Source: Mucilaginibacter_A sp050954285
Lineage (GTDB): Bacteria > Bacteroidota > Bacteroidia > Sphingobacteriales > Sphingobacteriaceae
Assembly (NCBI GenBank): GCA_050954285.1
Contig: JBPBPL010000029.1
Coordinates: forward strand, 13,727-77,726
DNA: 64,000 bases
Reading direction: 5' to 3'
The position numbers and the translations under genes are program-made. Shown here piece by piece: positions 25,259 to 33,173 of this stretch (its first letter is position 1; the number at the start of each line of letters is the position of its first letter). The notes under the pieces were generated by a model, which was not told the origin of the DNA, searched no databases, and worked only from the letters and a program-made list of their open reading frames with translations.

Positions 25259-26548
25259 CAACTCTTTTTTCTACTCCTAATTTTGTCCGCAAGCCTTTTA
25301 TTTGCCCGAAATGCACTAAAAGTCAGGCGTAATATTTTATTAGGGCAGGCTATAAACCGCTCCGATCAGCGCGCCAAACGCTGGAAAACCATGCTGAAAG
25401 TAGCCTTGGGGCAATCTAAAATGGGCAAGCGCCCCATTGCCGCGCTGCTCCATTTGCTGGTTTATACAGGCTTTGTGATCATCAATATTGAAGTTTTAGA
25501 GATTGTGATTGATGGTATTTTTGGCACGCACCGCGTTTTTGGAAGTTTTGGAATTTTATACAATTTCCTGATTGGTACTTTTGAAATCCTAGCAGCACTG
25601 GTTATCGCAAGCTGTATTGTTTTTTTTATACGAAGAAATATCATTCGCCTAAAACGGTTTTCGGGCACAGAAATGACTACTTGGCCAAAATCCGATGCCA
25701 ATTATATTTTGCTTGCTGAAATTTTATTAATGACTGCTTTTCTGCTGATGAATGCCGCCGATCACCAGTTGCAGTTACAAGGCAACCCGCATTATGTTGC
25801 TGCTGGTGCCTTCCCGATCAGCAATTGGTTTGGTCCGATGCTTCTTTTATCCACCCAAAACCTGGTTTTACTGGAACGTGGTTGCTGGTGGTTCCACATT
25901 ATTGGCATCTTTGCTTTTCTCAATTATCTACCTTACTCAAAGCATTTTCACATCCTGCTGGCATTTCCAAACACTTATTTTTCCAATCTAAATCCGCAGG
26001 GAAAACTGAACAATATGGCTTCTGTTACGCCGGAAGTTAAGGCGATGATTGATCCCGATTTTGTGCCACCAGCAACAGAAACCATTTTACATTTTGGGGC
26101 GAAAGATGCAACAGACCTCACCTGGAAAAATTTGCTGGATGCTTACACTTGTACCGAGTGTGGTCGCTGCACTTCCGTTTGTCCGGCTAATTTGACTGGC
26201 AAACTACTTTCTCCGCGGAAAATTATGATGGATACGCGTGACCGGATTGCCGAGATTGGCAAAAATCTGGATCAGCACGATGCTTCTTTTATTGATGAAA
26301 AATCTTTGCTGGATAGTTATATCAGCCGGGAAGAAATATGGGCTTGTACCAGTTGTAATGCTTGTGTAGAAGCTTGCCCGATCAATATCAATCCTTTAGA
26401 AATTATAACCGAACTGAGAAGATATGTGGTGATGGAAGAATCCAAAGCACCAAACAGTTTGAACAACATGTTTTCTAATTTGGAGAACAATGGCGCACCT
26501 TGGAAATATGCGGCTGCTGATCGTTTAAATTGGATCGAAGAAAGTTAA
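25253..26548 (+). CDS. membrane-bound (4Fe-4S) oxidoreductase subunit
   Basis: A 431-residue protein. The N-terminal half (about 1-230) has five or six membrane helices, in the manner of the NarI/HdrE-like quinone domain. The C-terminal half has two 4Fe-4S clusters: CTECGRCTSVCP (about residues 302-313) and CTSCNACVEACP (about 365-376), each followed by a separate proline-bound cysteine. It is followed by a CCG-domain protein 50 bases on. The pair looks like a heterodisulfide-reductase or GlpC-type electron module linking an unknown donor to quinone. Two motif copies are translated in it (LLLSTQN and DASFIDE). Confidence 0.84.
   Translation: MAQLFFLLLILSASLLFARNALKVRRNILLGQAINRSDQRAKRWKTMLKVALGQSKMGKRPIAALLHLLVYTGFVIINIEVLEIVIDGIFGTHRVFGSFGILYNFLIGTFEILAALVIASCIVFFIRRNIIRLKRFSGTEMTTWPKSDANYILLAEILLMTAFLLMNAADHQLQLQGNPHYVAAGAFPISNWFGPMLLLSTQNLVLLERGCWWFHIIGIFAFLNYLPYSKHFHILLAFPNTYFSNLNPQGKLNNMASVTPEVKAMIDPDFVPPATETILHFGAKDATDLTWKNLLDAYTCTECGRCTSVCPANLTGKLLSPRKIMMDTRDRIAEIGKNLDQHDASFIDEKSLLDSYISREEIWACTSCNACVEACPININPLEIITELRRYVVMEESKAPNSLNNMFSNLENNGAPWKYAAADRLNWIEES
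25837..25860 (+). repeat. dispersed motif copy (TTC core) in Fe-S gene
   Basis: GATGCTTCTTTTATCC then ACCCAAAA, translated as MLLLSTQN. Confidence 0.8.
26279..26302 (+). repeat. dispersed motif copy (TTC core) in Fe-S gene
   Basis: GATGCTTCTTTTATTG then ATGAAAAA, translated as DASFIDEK. Confidence 0.8.
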
Positions 26549-26598
26549 ACTTGGATATTTTTTCCATTTAACTTGGATCTATTTTATTACCATTTAAA

Positions 26599-27384
26599 AT
26601 GAACCAAATACAAACAATGGCCGAAATGGCTGCCAATAATCAGCAACCGGAAATCTTATTTTGGGTTGGCTGTGCCGGAAGTTTTGATGCAAGGGCACAA
26701 AAAATTACGCGTGCAATTTGCAAGATTTTGCAACATGTCGGGATCAGTTTTGCAGTTTTAGGAACAGAAGAAAGCTGCACCGGCGATCCGGCAAAACGTG
26801 CCGGAAACGAGTTTTTGTTTCAGATGCAAGCCATGATAAACATTCAGGTTTTAGACGGTTATCAGATCAAAAAAATCGTGACTGGTTGTCCGCATTGTTT
26901 CAATACCATCAAAAATGAATATCCAAATTTGGGTGGCAATTATGAAGTGATCCATCATACGCAACTCATTCAGCAACTGATAGATGCAGGTAAATTGAAA
27001 ACGGAAGATGGTGCTTCTTTTACCGGTAAAAAAATCACTTATCACGATCCTTGTTACCTTGGCCGCGGCAACCAGGTTTACGAAGCGCCGCGCAAAGCTT
27101 TGGAAGTTTTGGATGCTGAACTGGTGGAAATGAAACGCTGCAAAAGCAACGGTTTGTGTTGCGGTGCAGGTGGTGCACAGCTTTTTAAAGAACCGGAACA
27201 AGGAAATAAGGATATCAACGTAGAACGTGTAGAAGAAGCTATTGCTACGAAAGCAAATATTGTTGCCGCCGCTTGTCCGTTTTGTATGACGATGCTGAAT
27301 GATGGCGTAAAACATTTGCAAAAAGAACAAGAAATTGAAGTGCTGGATATTGCCGAAATTACTGTTCGGGCAAATGGTTTATAA
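26599..27384 (+). CDS. CCG-domain (Fe-S)-binding oxidoreductase subunit
   Basis: A 261-residue soluble protein with two cysteine-rich CCG domains. The first has CAGSFDAR, then ESCTGDPAKRAGNE, then TGCPHCFNT; the second has YHDPCYLGRG, SNGLCCGAGG and AAACPFCMTM. These coordinate the unusual cluster seen in HdrB/HdrD, GlpC and LutA. It pairs with the upstream membrane subunit. It is likely the catalytic half of an electron-transfer complex; lactate, glycolate and thiol-disulfide substrates have all been seen in relatives, so none is assigned here. Confidence 0.86.
   Translation: MNQIQTMAEMAANNQQPEILFWVGCAGSFDARAQKITRAICKILQHVGISFAVLGTEESCTGDPAKRAGNEFLFQMQAMINIQVLDGYQIKKIVTGCPHCFNTIKNEYPNLGGNYEVIHHTQLIQQLIDAGKLKTEDGASFTGKKITYHDPCYLGRGNQVYEAPRKALEVLDAELVEMKRCKSNGLCCGAGGAQLFKEPEQGNKDINVERVEEAIATKANIVAAACPFCMTMLNDGVKHLQKEQEIEVLDIAEITVRANGL
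27011..27033 (+). repeat. dispersed motif copy (TTC core) in CCG gene
   Basis: GTGCTTCTTTTACC, GGTAAAAAA, with GTGC for ATGC; translated as GASFTGKK. Confidence 0.7.
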
Positions 27385-27388
27385 TTCA

Positions 27389-27415
27389 GCATACTGTTTT
27401 TACAGGTATAAAATT
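27389..27415 (+). repeat. dispersed motif copy (TGT core)
   Basis: CATACTGTTTTTACAGG, TATAAAAT, 5 bases after the CCG gene stop. Confidence 0.85.
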
Positions 27416-27504
27416 AAGTTTTGTTATTGGTTATTTTAAATTTTGATTCGATCAATTAAAATCAAAAATTGTAAAAAATTACAAGTCTAAAACAAGCATT
27501 CAGT

Positions 27505-27512
27505 TAAATTTG
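27505..27512 (+). promoter_or_regulatory. -7 box touching a start codon
   Basis: TAAATTTG, a perfect TAnnTTTG box only 4 bases from the ATG at 27517, implying a leaderless or nearly leaderless transcript. Confidence 0.5.
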
Positions 27513-27516
27513 CATC

Positions 27517-28002
27517 ATGGAATTTTCACCTGCTTCAAAAATCTGGATTTATCAATCCGACCGGGAATTAACAGAAACTGAAATCGCTAAGCTTCAGGCT
27601 TTACTTAACCAGTTTGCATCCAGCTGGACGGCGCACAATCAGCAATTGAAAGCAGCTGCGCAGATTGCATTCAATCGTTTCATTATTTTATTGGTTGATG
27701 AAAGCCAGGCCGGGGCAAGCGGTTGCTCTATTGATAAATCTGTCCGGTTTATAAAAGAGGTTGAAGACGAGTTTAAAATCAATCTTTTTGACCGATTTAA
27801 TACTGCATATTTTGAAGGTGATCAGATACAAACCGCCACTCGCGAAGAGCTGGAAGATTTGTTAAAGCAAGGCAAAGTAACTCATGAAACTATTGTATTC
27901 AACAACATGGTTTCCACTTTGAATGATTTGCAAACTAAATGGCAGGTTCCCTTCAAAAATAGCTGGCACGCCCGGGTTTTTAGTAATTCGGTGCAAGCAT
28001 AA
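27517..28002 (+). CDS. conserved Bacteroidota protein of unknown function
   Basis: A 161-residue cytoplasmic protein. It has an N-terminal block with SKIWIYQSDRELTETEIAKL and a central VDESQAGASGCSIDKSVRFI, which is typical of a conserved Bacteroidota family that I recall often being mis-labelled as an ABC transporter ATPase; no Walker motifs are present. The second block, with Cys-Ser-Ile-Asp, is the most conserved-looking part. It lies alone, possibly expressed from a leaderless transcript. Function unknown. Confidence 0.78.
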   Translation: MEFSPASKIWIYQSDRELTETEIAKLQALLNQFASSWTAHNQQLKAAAQIAFNRFIILLVDESQAGASGCSIDKSVRFIKEVEDEFKINLFDRFNTAYFEGDQIQTATREELEDLLKQGKVTHETIVFNNMVSTLNDLQTKWQVPFKNSWHARVFSNSVQA

Positions 28003-28072
28003 ATTTTATTTGGAGACCTAAGGATAATCTTTATCAAAATGAAGATTATTGCGTTTTGGTTTAAAACTAACT

Positions 28073-28098
28073 GATACTTCTTTTATCACCTAAAAATC
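28073..28098 (+). repeat. dispersed motif copy (TTC core) over mtgA stop
   Basis: GATACTTCTTTTATCACC, TAAAAAT; its CTA is the TAG stop of mtgA on the other strand. Confidence 0.88.
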
Positions 28099-28770
28099 AA
28101 GCGGTCCTAATCTTGCCATATTTTTCATGATGAGATAACTGCGGTGCCGGATGTATTTTGTTGGCTTTGCCGGCGACCATTTTAATGGATTCGGGAAAAC
28201 GCCTGCAATCAGCGAAGCTTGTTTTTTAGTGAGATCAGAAGCCGGGCATTGAAAATAATCCTGCGAGGCAGCCTCAATTCCATAAATGCCGTCGCCCATT
28301 TCAATTACGTTCAAATACACTTCCATAATGCGTTCCTTGCTCCACAATGCTTCAATCAGCATGGTAAAATAAGCTTCAAAAGCTTTACGCACATACGAAC
28401 GGCCGGGCCACAAAAAAACATTTTTAGCCGTTTGCTGCGAAATGGTACTTCCGCCAACCAAACGTTTTTTATTGTTTTGATTTTTCTGGATGGCCAGTTC
28501 TATTGCTCGCAAATCAAACCCATGATGTTCCAGAAACAGCTGGTCTTCGGCAGCTACAGCCGCTTTTTTGATGTTGACTGACATTTGATCAAACGGAACC
28601 CAGGTTTTGTCAATCTTCCAATCTTTTCCGGCTGATTTTCGCTCAAAGCCACGATCAATCATCAGCAGAGTAACAGGCGGATTAACAAATCGGTATAGCA
28701 AAACCCAGAGAATAGTGGTGCCAAAAAAGCCAATCAGTATTAATTTCAGCAGATATTTAAAAAGACGCAT
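28090..28770 (-). CDS. mtgA: monofunctional biosynthetic peptidoglycan transglycosylase
   Basis: A 226-residue protein of glycosyltransferase family 51. It has one N-terminal membrane helix (LILIGFFGTTILWVLLY), then the signature AAVAAEDQLFLEHHGFD with the catalytic glutamate, GGSTISQQTAKNVFL and RSYVRKAFEAYFTMLIE. There is no transpeptidase domain, so it is MtgA-like, polymerising lipid II glycan chains in the periplasm. The stop codon lies inside the dispersed motif. A terminator for the upstream ribosomal operon separates the two. Confidence 0.94.
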   Translation of the reverse strand: MRLFKYLLKLILIGFFGTTILWVLLYRFVNPPVTLLMIDRGFERKSAGKDWKIDKTWVPFDQMSVNIKKAAVAAEDQLFLEHHGFDLRAIELAIQKNQNNKKRLVGGSTISQQTAKNVFLWPGRSYVRKAFEAYFTMLIEALWSKERIMEVYLNVIEMGDGIYGIEAASQDYFQCPASDLTKKQASLIAGVFPNPLKWSPAKPTKYIRHRSYLIMKNMARLGPLDF

Positions 28771-28784
28771 TTGGATTCAAATAT

Positions 28785-28826
28785 AAATAAGAAAGGTGTC
28801 TGATTGCTCAGACACCTTTCTTATTT
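28785..28826. terminator. terminator of rpsF-rpsR-rplI operon
   Basis: Arms 28785-28803 and 28808-28826 are 19-bp perfect complements (core AAGGTGTCTGA/TCAGACACCTT), loop TTGC, flanked by A/T runs. Confidence 0.92.
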
Positions 28827-28835
28827 ATGCTAATG

Positions 28836-28859
28836 TTTAGTTGATAAAAGAAGCATCGC
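28836..28859 (-). repeat. dispersed motif copy (TTC core)
   Basis: TGTTTAGTT, GATAAAAGAAGCATC, between the terminator and the rplI stop. Confidence 0.85.
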
Positions 28860-28898
28860 TAAATTAATAAAGATGACAACTTCATCAAATTTTAAAGC

Positions 28899-29342
28899 TT
28901 ATTCTGCTACAACCGTAAAAGGAACTTTCACTTTTACTTCTTTATGTAAGTTTAAATTTGCGGTGTAATCACCCACAAATTTAGGTTCGCTGTCAAATGT
29001 AATTTTACGGCGATCCACTTCAAAGCCTTGTTTTTTCAAAGCATCAGAAACTTGGATCGTATTAATTGCACCGAAAATTTTACCGCTTTCGCCTGCTTTT
29101 GCACCGATAGTCAGCGTTACGCCTTCTAATTTAGCAGCAATAGCATCAGCATCTTTGCGGATTTTTTCTTGTTTAAAAGCAGCTTGTTTCAGGTTTTCAG
29201 CTAAAACTTTGCGTGCAGATTCGGTTGCCATGCTTGCAAATCCTTTTGGGATCAAAAAGTTACGGCCGTATCCTGGCTTTACGTTTACTACATCGTCTTT
29301 CTCGCCGAGATTTTTGATGTCTTGTTTTAAAATAACTTCCAT
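28899..29342 (-). CDS. rplI: 50S ribosomal protein L9
   Basis: A 147-residue two-domain protein. The N-terminus MEVILKQDIKNLGEKDDVVNVKPGYGRNFL (quoted start: MEVILKQDIKNLGEKDD) is the L9 signature, with GYGRNFLIPKGFA. A central helix and the C-terminal domain follow. It binds 23S rRNA domain V near the L1 stalk and helps hold frame. It lies 9 bases after rpsR. Confidence 0.97.
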   Translation of the reverse strand: MEVILKQDIKNLGEKDDVVNVKPGYGRNFLIPKGFASMATESARKVLAENLKQAAFKQEKIRKDADAIAAKLEGVTLTIGAKAGESGKIFGAINTIQVSDALKKQGFEVDRRKITFDSEPKFVGDYTANLNLHKEVKVKVPFTVVAE

Positions 29343-29351
29343 TTCGTATGC

Positions 29352-29615
29352 TTATTTTAAAGAGTCAGCAACATAAGGCAATAAACCGATATGGCGTGCA
29401 CGTTTTACCGCTTGAGCCACTTTACGCTGAAATTTTAATGAAGTTCCGGTTAAACGACGTGGTAATAATTTACCCTGATCGTTAATGAACTTGAATAAAA
29501 AGTTAGCGTCTTTATAATCAATATATTTAATCCCGTTCTTTTTGAAACGGCAATACTTTTTACGGTTATCCTCTACTTTAGGGGCGGTTACGTATTTAAT
29601 CTGATCGTTTGCCAT
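29352..29615 (-). CDS. rpsR: 30S ribosomal protein S18
   Basis: An 87-residue basic protein with the S18 signature YIDYKDANFLFKFI, then RRLTGTSLKFQRKVAQAVKR and ARHIGLLPY. It pairs with S6 on the 30S platform. Its ATG overlaps the rpsF stop by one base, giving coupled translation of the S6-S18 heterodimer. Confidence 0.97.
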   Translation of the reverse strand: MANDQIKYVTAPKVEDNRKKYCRFKKNGIKYIDYKDANFLFKFINDQGKLLPRRLTGTSLKFQRKVAQAVKRARHIGLLPYVADSLK

Positions 29616-29983
29616 TATCTTGCTGCGGCCTCCTCAGTTTTAGGTTTACGCTGATTAAAAGCACCGCTACGTTTTTTTTCATTGTAAGCGATGGCATGTT
29701 TATCCAACGAAATGGTTAAAAAACGAAGCACGCGTTCATCACGGCGAAACTCGGTTTCCAGTTTATTTATTAGTTCACCCGGTGCCTTGTATTCCGTTAG
29801 GTGATAGTAACCTGTAGTTTTCTTTTGTACAGGGTACGCTAATTTTCTCAAACCCCAATTATCCTCTTGGATAATTTCGGCTCCGTTATCAGTAAGGATT
29901 TTCGTGAATTTGGCAATGGCCTCTTTCGCTACTTCTACAGATAACAACGGGGTAAGAACGATTACTGTTTCGTACTGTTGCAT
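29615..29983 (-). CDS. rpsF: 30S ribosomal protein S6
   Basis: A 122-residue protein with YETVIVLTPLLSVE at the N-terminus, the central GLRKLAYPVQKKTTGYYHL and RDERVLRFLTISLDKHAIAY. The C-terminal tail is basic and longer than in E. coli before glutamylation-type ends. It heads the operon and is preceded by a textbook promoter. The usual single-strand binding gene between rpsF and rpsR is absent. Confidence 0.97.
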   Translation of the reverse strand: MQQYETVIVLTPLLSVEVAKEAIAKFTKILTDNGAEIIQEDNWGLRKLAYPVQKKTTGYYHLTEYKAPGELINKLETEFRRDERVLRFLTISLDKHAIAYNEKKRSGAFNQRKPKTEEAAAR

Positions 29984-30029
29984 TCTTTGCTGTTGATATT
30001 TAATGATTTATCCGCCAAAAAGCGGAGCG

Positions 30030-30060
30030 CAAATGTAGGAAGAAAACGGGATTTATCAAA
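30030..30060 (-). promoter_or_regulatory. rpsF operon promoter
   Basis: Minus strand TTTG (30060-30057), 19 bases, then TACATTTG (30037-30030); an exact match to the Bacteroidota sigma-A consensus, about 46 bases before rpsF. Confidence 0.82.
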
Positions 30061-30073
30061 CCCAAATTTTGTT

Positions 30074-30095
30074 TTTTAGGCGATAAAAGAAGTAT
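30074..30095 (-). repeat. dispersed motif copy (TTC core)
   Basis: TTTTTTAGGC, GATAAAAGAAGTAT, between the rpsF promoter and the HAD phosphatase stop. Confidence 0.85.
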
Positions 30096-30107
30096 ACAGT
30101 TCCAAAG

Positions 30108-30713
30108 TTATTTTTTGAAATAACAATAATGCGGATCAGTAGCCAGCGCCAGCATTTCGCGGTCGCCTTTGCTATCACCATAAGCATAAATTTTTGTAAA
30201 CGAATCCAGGTTTGGAATAGCTTTTTTAATCCGGTTCACCTTTTCTTCACCATAACAATTGGGCGTTGCAAACTTTCCGGTGACGCTTTTTTTTTCAATT
30301 TCCAACTGTGTAGAAATCAATTTCATCGATTGTTTTTTTGCAAATTGCTGCACAATCAAATCAAAATTAGCGGTAACAATGTAAACCTGGTGCATACTGT
30401 TTTTATGCCATAAAATTTTGGTTAGCGCATCTTTTCGCAACCTAAGGTTAAAATCAGATCTGTAGTATTTTTGAATGGTACTTTTAAAAAAATCTACCGA
30501 TTCATCTTTAAACAATTTACTGAAAATCAGTTGCTTTGCTTTTTCATTATTGTAAATTTTTATCAGATATAAAGCAAAAATTGGAAAGCTTTTAAAAAGC
30601 TTTATTGGCGATAATCCATTTTTAAAACGATACAGAAGAAAATCCCAAAAGATATCCCGATTGGTAATCGTTCCGTCGAAATCAAAAAAAGCAATGGCTT
30701 TATTTTCGTTCAT
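30108..30713 (-). CDS. HAD-IB family phosphatase
   Basis: A 201-residue protein with the HAD motif I AFFDFDGTITNRD (nucleophile D11, acid D13), motif II-like VTANFD, and motif III/IV YGDSKGDREMLA. The subfamily I-B cap follows SerB-like enzymes. Its start overlaps the end of the GT-C gene by 14 bases, and it ends the UbiA/GT-C/HAD cassette, so it plausibly removes the phosphate from a UbiA product such as a polyprenyl-phospho-sugar 5-phosphate. That is an analogy with the arabinose donor pathway. A motif copy lies in its frame (30392-30418, WHKNSMH). Confidence 0.85.
   Translation of the reverse strand: MNENKAIAFFDFDGTITNRDIFWDFLLYRFKNGLSPIKLFKSFPIFALYLIKIYNNEKAKQLIFSKLFKDESVDFFKSTIQKYYRSDFNLRLRKDALTKILWHKNSMHQVYIVTANFDLIVQQFAKKQSMKLISTQLEIEKKSVTGKFATPNCYGEEKVNRIKKAIPNLDSFTKIYAYGDSKGDREMLALATDPHYCYFKK
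30392..30418 (+). repeat. dispersed motif copy (TGT core) in HAD gene
   Basis: GCATACTGTTTTTATGCC, ATAAAATT; a full-length copy inside the reading frame. Confidence 0.88.
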
Positions 30714-32160
30714 AAACCGCCGTTTGAAACCAAGGATAAGTATTTCCTAAAGGTAATTTTCCAAGTTTAGGATGTTTAGAGATGAAATTATTCCTGATTA
30801 GTTTGAATCCATTTTCTGGTTTAGGTTCGTTGGTTCCTGAGTATAATTGTTGTGAAATTTCGTATTGAACAGTTGTGTCCAAATTAGTCATGGTGATGTT
30901 TTTATATTTATCCAAACAATATGGCCATAGTGAAAATGAAATGGCAATCTTTTTATTTTTCGGGGTTGAATTGTAAACCTGAATAAAATCTTTTCGGAAA
31001 GTTACATCAGAAACTTTCTGATCTTGTGTATTAAAATACAATAATGTTTTGCGGATAAAGCCTGTAGAATTTACCAATAACGTTAAAATCAATATAGAAG
31101 AAGCCGTTTTCAGGAAAATATTAGAAAATTTTTGTTGTGATATTTCTGTATAAATAATGAACAGGATAAAGAAAAAAAGAGGCGATAAAACAAGCATGTT
31201 GTAATTCATCGGCATATCTTTAAATGAAAAATAGGAAACTAATACTATCAAAATCAGCAGCAATCCAACTAAAATGAACTTGTTTTTTTTGATAAAAATA
31301 TATCCAGCATAAAGAATTGCAATTATAAAATTGACAACCAGAAAAGGCGCGTAAGCATAGGTTATATAAAACTGTATAAAGTTTTTAAAACCGCCGGTAC
31401 TTACTCTGTTTACAATTACATTTTGAGAATGCTTTTGCAAACTATGGATCAATTCTAAAAGGTGATATGGATACAAAATTGAAAATATTCCTATCACAAT
31501 TACAAAACCAGTAAGCGTTTGTAGAATAGGTTTGAGCTTAAACTTGTTTTGATAAAACAGCAAACTAACTGTAATTACCATTAAATAAAAAGTTGAAATT
31601 GGCGAAGTAATCAGATTTAATCCAACTAATAACCCATTATTAAAATCACAGAAACGTTTACTTCGATAAACATTATTCAGCAAAAAGCAAGCTATAAAAA
31701 ACTTGCAAAGTACTTCTGGCCGTCCTTCCTGAACGCCGTAAAACGAGAATAAACCAATTAACCAAAGTATTGTAAACAAATACAGATTTTTAGAAACTAA
31801 AATTTTGTTTTTCCGAATGTAAACTACAATGCTTATCAAAAGTACAATCAGGCTCAAATTATCAATGAGTGTTAAAGTTACCATCATGTTGTTGTAAAAC
31901 TCTGGCATTAAACGATTTATGCAAGCAATTACATAAGGAAATAACGGCGGATAAAACAAAAACCGATGTTGCAAGGGATCAAGCCCGGCATCATAAAGCG
32001 GATTAATGAGCTGATGAAAATGATTGATAAAATATGCCGTTGGCAAAAAACAGGTAGAATCCTGGATAAAACCGGGATAACCATTAAAAGCAAATAGGAA
32101 GGTTAAAAAAAAATAAACAGTAAGAAGTAAAGCTATAATTGTTTTTGGAACGGCATTCAT
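30700..32160 (-). CDS. polytopic membrane glycosyltransferase-like protein (GT-C type)
   Basis: A 486-residue protein from MNAVPKT (ATG at 32160), which overlaps the UbiA stop as ATGA. It has about eleven hydrophobic helices, and a first periplasmic loop, GYPGFIQDSTCFLPTAYF, with an acidic residue where GT-C enzymes have the catalytic aspartate. The C-terminal ~110 residues are soluble and periplasmic. It resembles the mannosyl/arabinosyl transferases that use polyprenyl-phospho-sugars. The composition is AT-rich and unlike its flanks. The family is inferred from topology and context, not from a firm motif. Confidence 0.68.
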   Translation of the reverse strand: MNAVPKTIIALLLTVYFFLTFLFAFNGYPGFIQDSTCFLPTAYFINHFHQLINPLYDAGLDPLQHRFLFYPPLFPYVIACINRLMPEFYNNMMVTLTLIDNLSLIVLLISIVVYIRKNKILVSKNLYLFTILWLIGLFSFYGVQEGRPEVLCKFFIACFLLNNVYRSKRFCDFNNGLLVGLNLITSPISTFYLMVITVSLLFYQNKFKLKPILQTLTGFVIVIGIFSILYPYHLLELIHSLQKHSQNVIVNRVSTGGFKNFIQFYITYAYAPFLVVNFIIAILYAGYIFIKKNKFILVGLLLILIVLVSYFSFKDMPMNYNMLVLSPLFFFILFIIYTEISQQKFSNIFLKTASSILILTLLVNSTGFIRKTLLYFNTQDQKVSDVTFRKDFIQVYNSTPKNKKIAISFSLWPYCLDKYKNITMTNLDTTVQYEISQQLYSGTNEPKPENGFKLIRNNFISKHPKLGKLPLGNTYPWFQTAVYERK

Positions 32161-33029
32161 TTTAGATAGATTAGTATGGCAAAAGTTAATATCCAACACA
32201 AAATACTTAATTGAATAAAACGATCTTTGGTTAATATTTTCACCGGCGAACCACTCGCTTTTTTTACAAAAGTTAGTTGCAAGTATCTAAGTAAGCCAAG
32301 TAAAACAAACAAAGTTGTAAAGTAGGAATACTCTCCAAGCCTGGTAATAATCTCGGGAGAAATGATGTACATAATGTAACAAACCAGCATTACACCCGTT
32401 AACATGGATAACACAATTTGTAAAAATTCTATACTATAGCCGTGTATGGATCTTCTGACTTGCTTATTTATATCTTTTGCCATCAGATAAAGATCATCCA
32501 TTCTTTTGGAAAGCGCCTGAAACATAGATAAGAGGAACACCATGATCATCAGCCATTTACTTACTATAATTGTACAAGCTAAACCACCGGCAATTACTCT
32601 TAAATTGAATCCGATACTAATAATGGTTACATCAATCAATGCAAAGTTTTTGAGTTTGACTGAGTACAATACGTTCAAAACAAAATAGCACAGTATTACG
32701 CAACCTACCAGGTAAGAGCTACTAAAAGCAATTACTAATGAGCTTAGACAAAGAAAAAAAGATAAAAGGTAAGCTTCAACTTTGTTTATTTTTCCAGAAG
32801 GAATTGGTCGGTTTTTTTTGATTGGATGTTGTTGGTCAAAATCAATATCCATTAAATCATTGAAGATATAAATGGAACTTGCAATTAAGCAAAAAGCGAA
32901 AAATACTGGTAATGATTTTAGAAACTTAGATTGATTAAGTAGCTCACCGGAGAAAAAAAGCGGTAAAAATATATAGCCATTTTTAAGATAATGCGAAACA
33001 CGAAATAGAGGTAAATATTTTTTAAGCAT
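32157..33029 (-). CDS. UbiA family prenyltransferase (decaprenyl-phosphate phosphoribosyltransferase-like)
   Basis: A 290-residue membrane protein with about eight helices. The motif N57-D58-LM-D61-IDF-D65 followed by HPIKKNRPIPSGK is the UbiA signature, and the RPIPSG form is the one found in DPPR synthases (Rv3806c-like) rather than quinone enzymes. A second Asp-rich block, RMDDLYLMAKD, lies at about 167-177. It probably joins phosphoribosyl pyrophosphate to a polyprenyl phosphate. It starts a three-gene overlapping operon with the GT-C and HAD genes. Confidence 0.82.
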   Translation of the reverse strand: MLKKYLPLFRVSHYLKNGYIFLPLFFSGELLNQSKFLKSLPVFFAFCLIASSIYIFNDLMDIDFDQQHPIKKNRPIPSGKINKVEAYLLSFFLCLSSLVIAFSSSYLVGCVILCYFVLNVLYSVKLKNFALIDVTIISIGFNLRVIAGGLACTIIVSKWLMIMVFLLSMFQALSKRMDDLYLMAKDINKQVRRSIHGYSIEFLQIVLSMLTGVMLVCYIMYIISPEIITRLGEYSYFTTLFVLLGLLRYLQLTFVKKASGSPVKILTKDRFIQLSILCWILTFAILIYLK

Positions 33030-33090
33030 TCATCTGATACGTTGATATTGCTACAAAGTAGGTAATTATATCTATAAAAAATTTATTAGT

Positions 33091-33116
33091 TAGATTGAAA
33101 TGGATATTTCAATCTA
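33091..33116. repeat. 11-bp perfect palindrome in front of UbiA cassette
   Basis: Arms TAGATTGAAAT and ATTTCAATCTA around GGAT, lying between the end of the GH43 gene and the UbiA start. It has no T-run, so it may be an operator or a weak terminator. Confidence 0.5.
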
Positions 33117-33173
33117 ATATTATTGCTTACTTTTATCAAATAAAAATCATTGATATTCAACATATTAAAGTAA

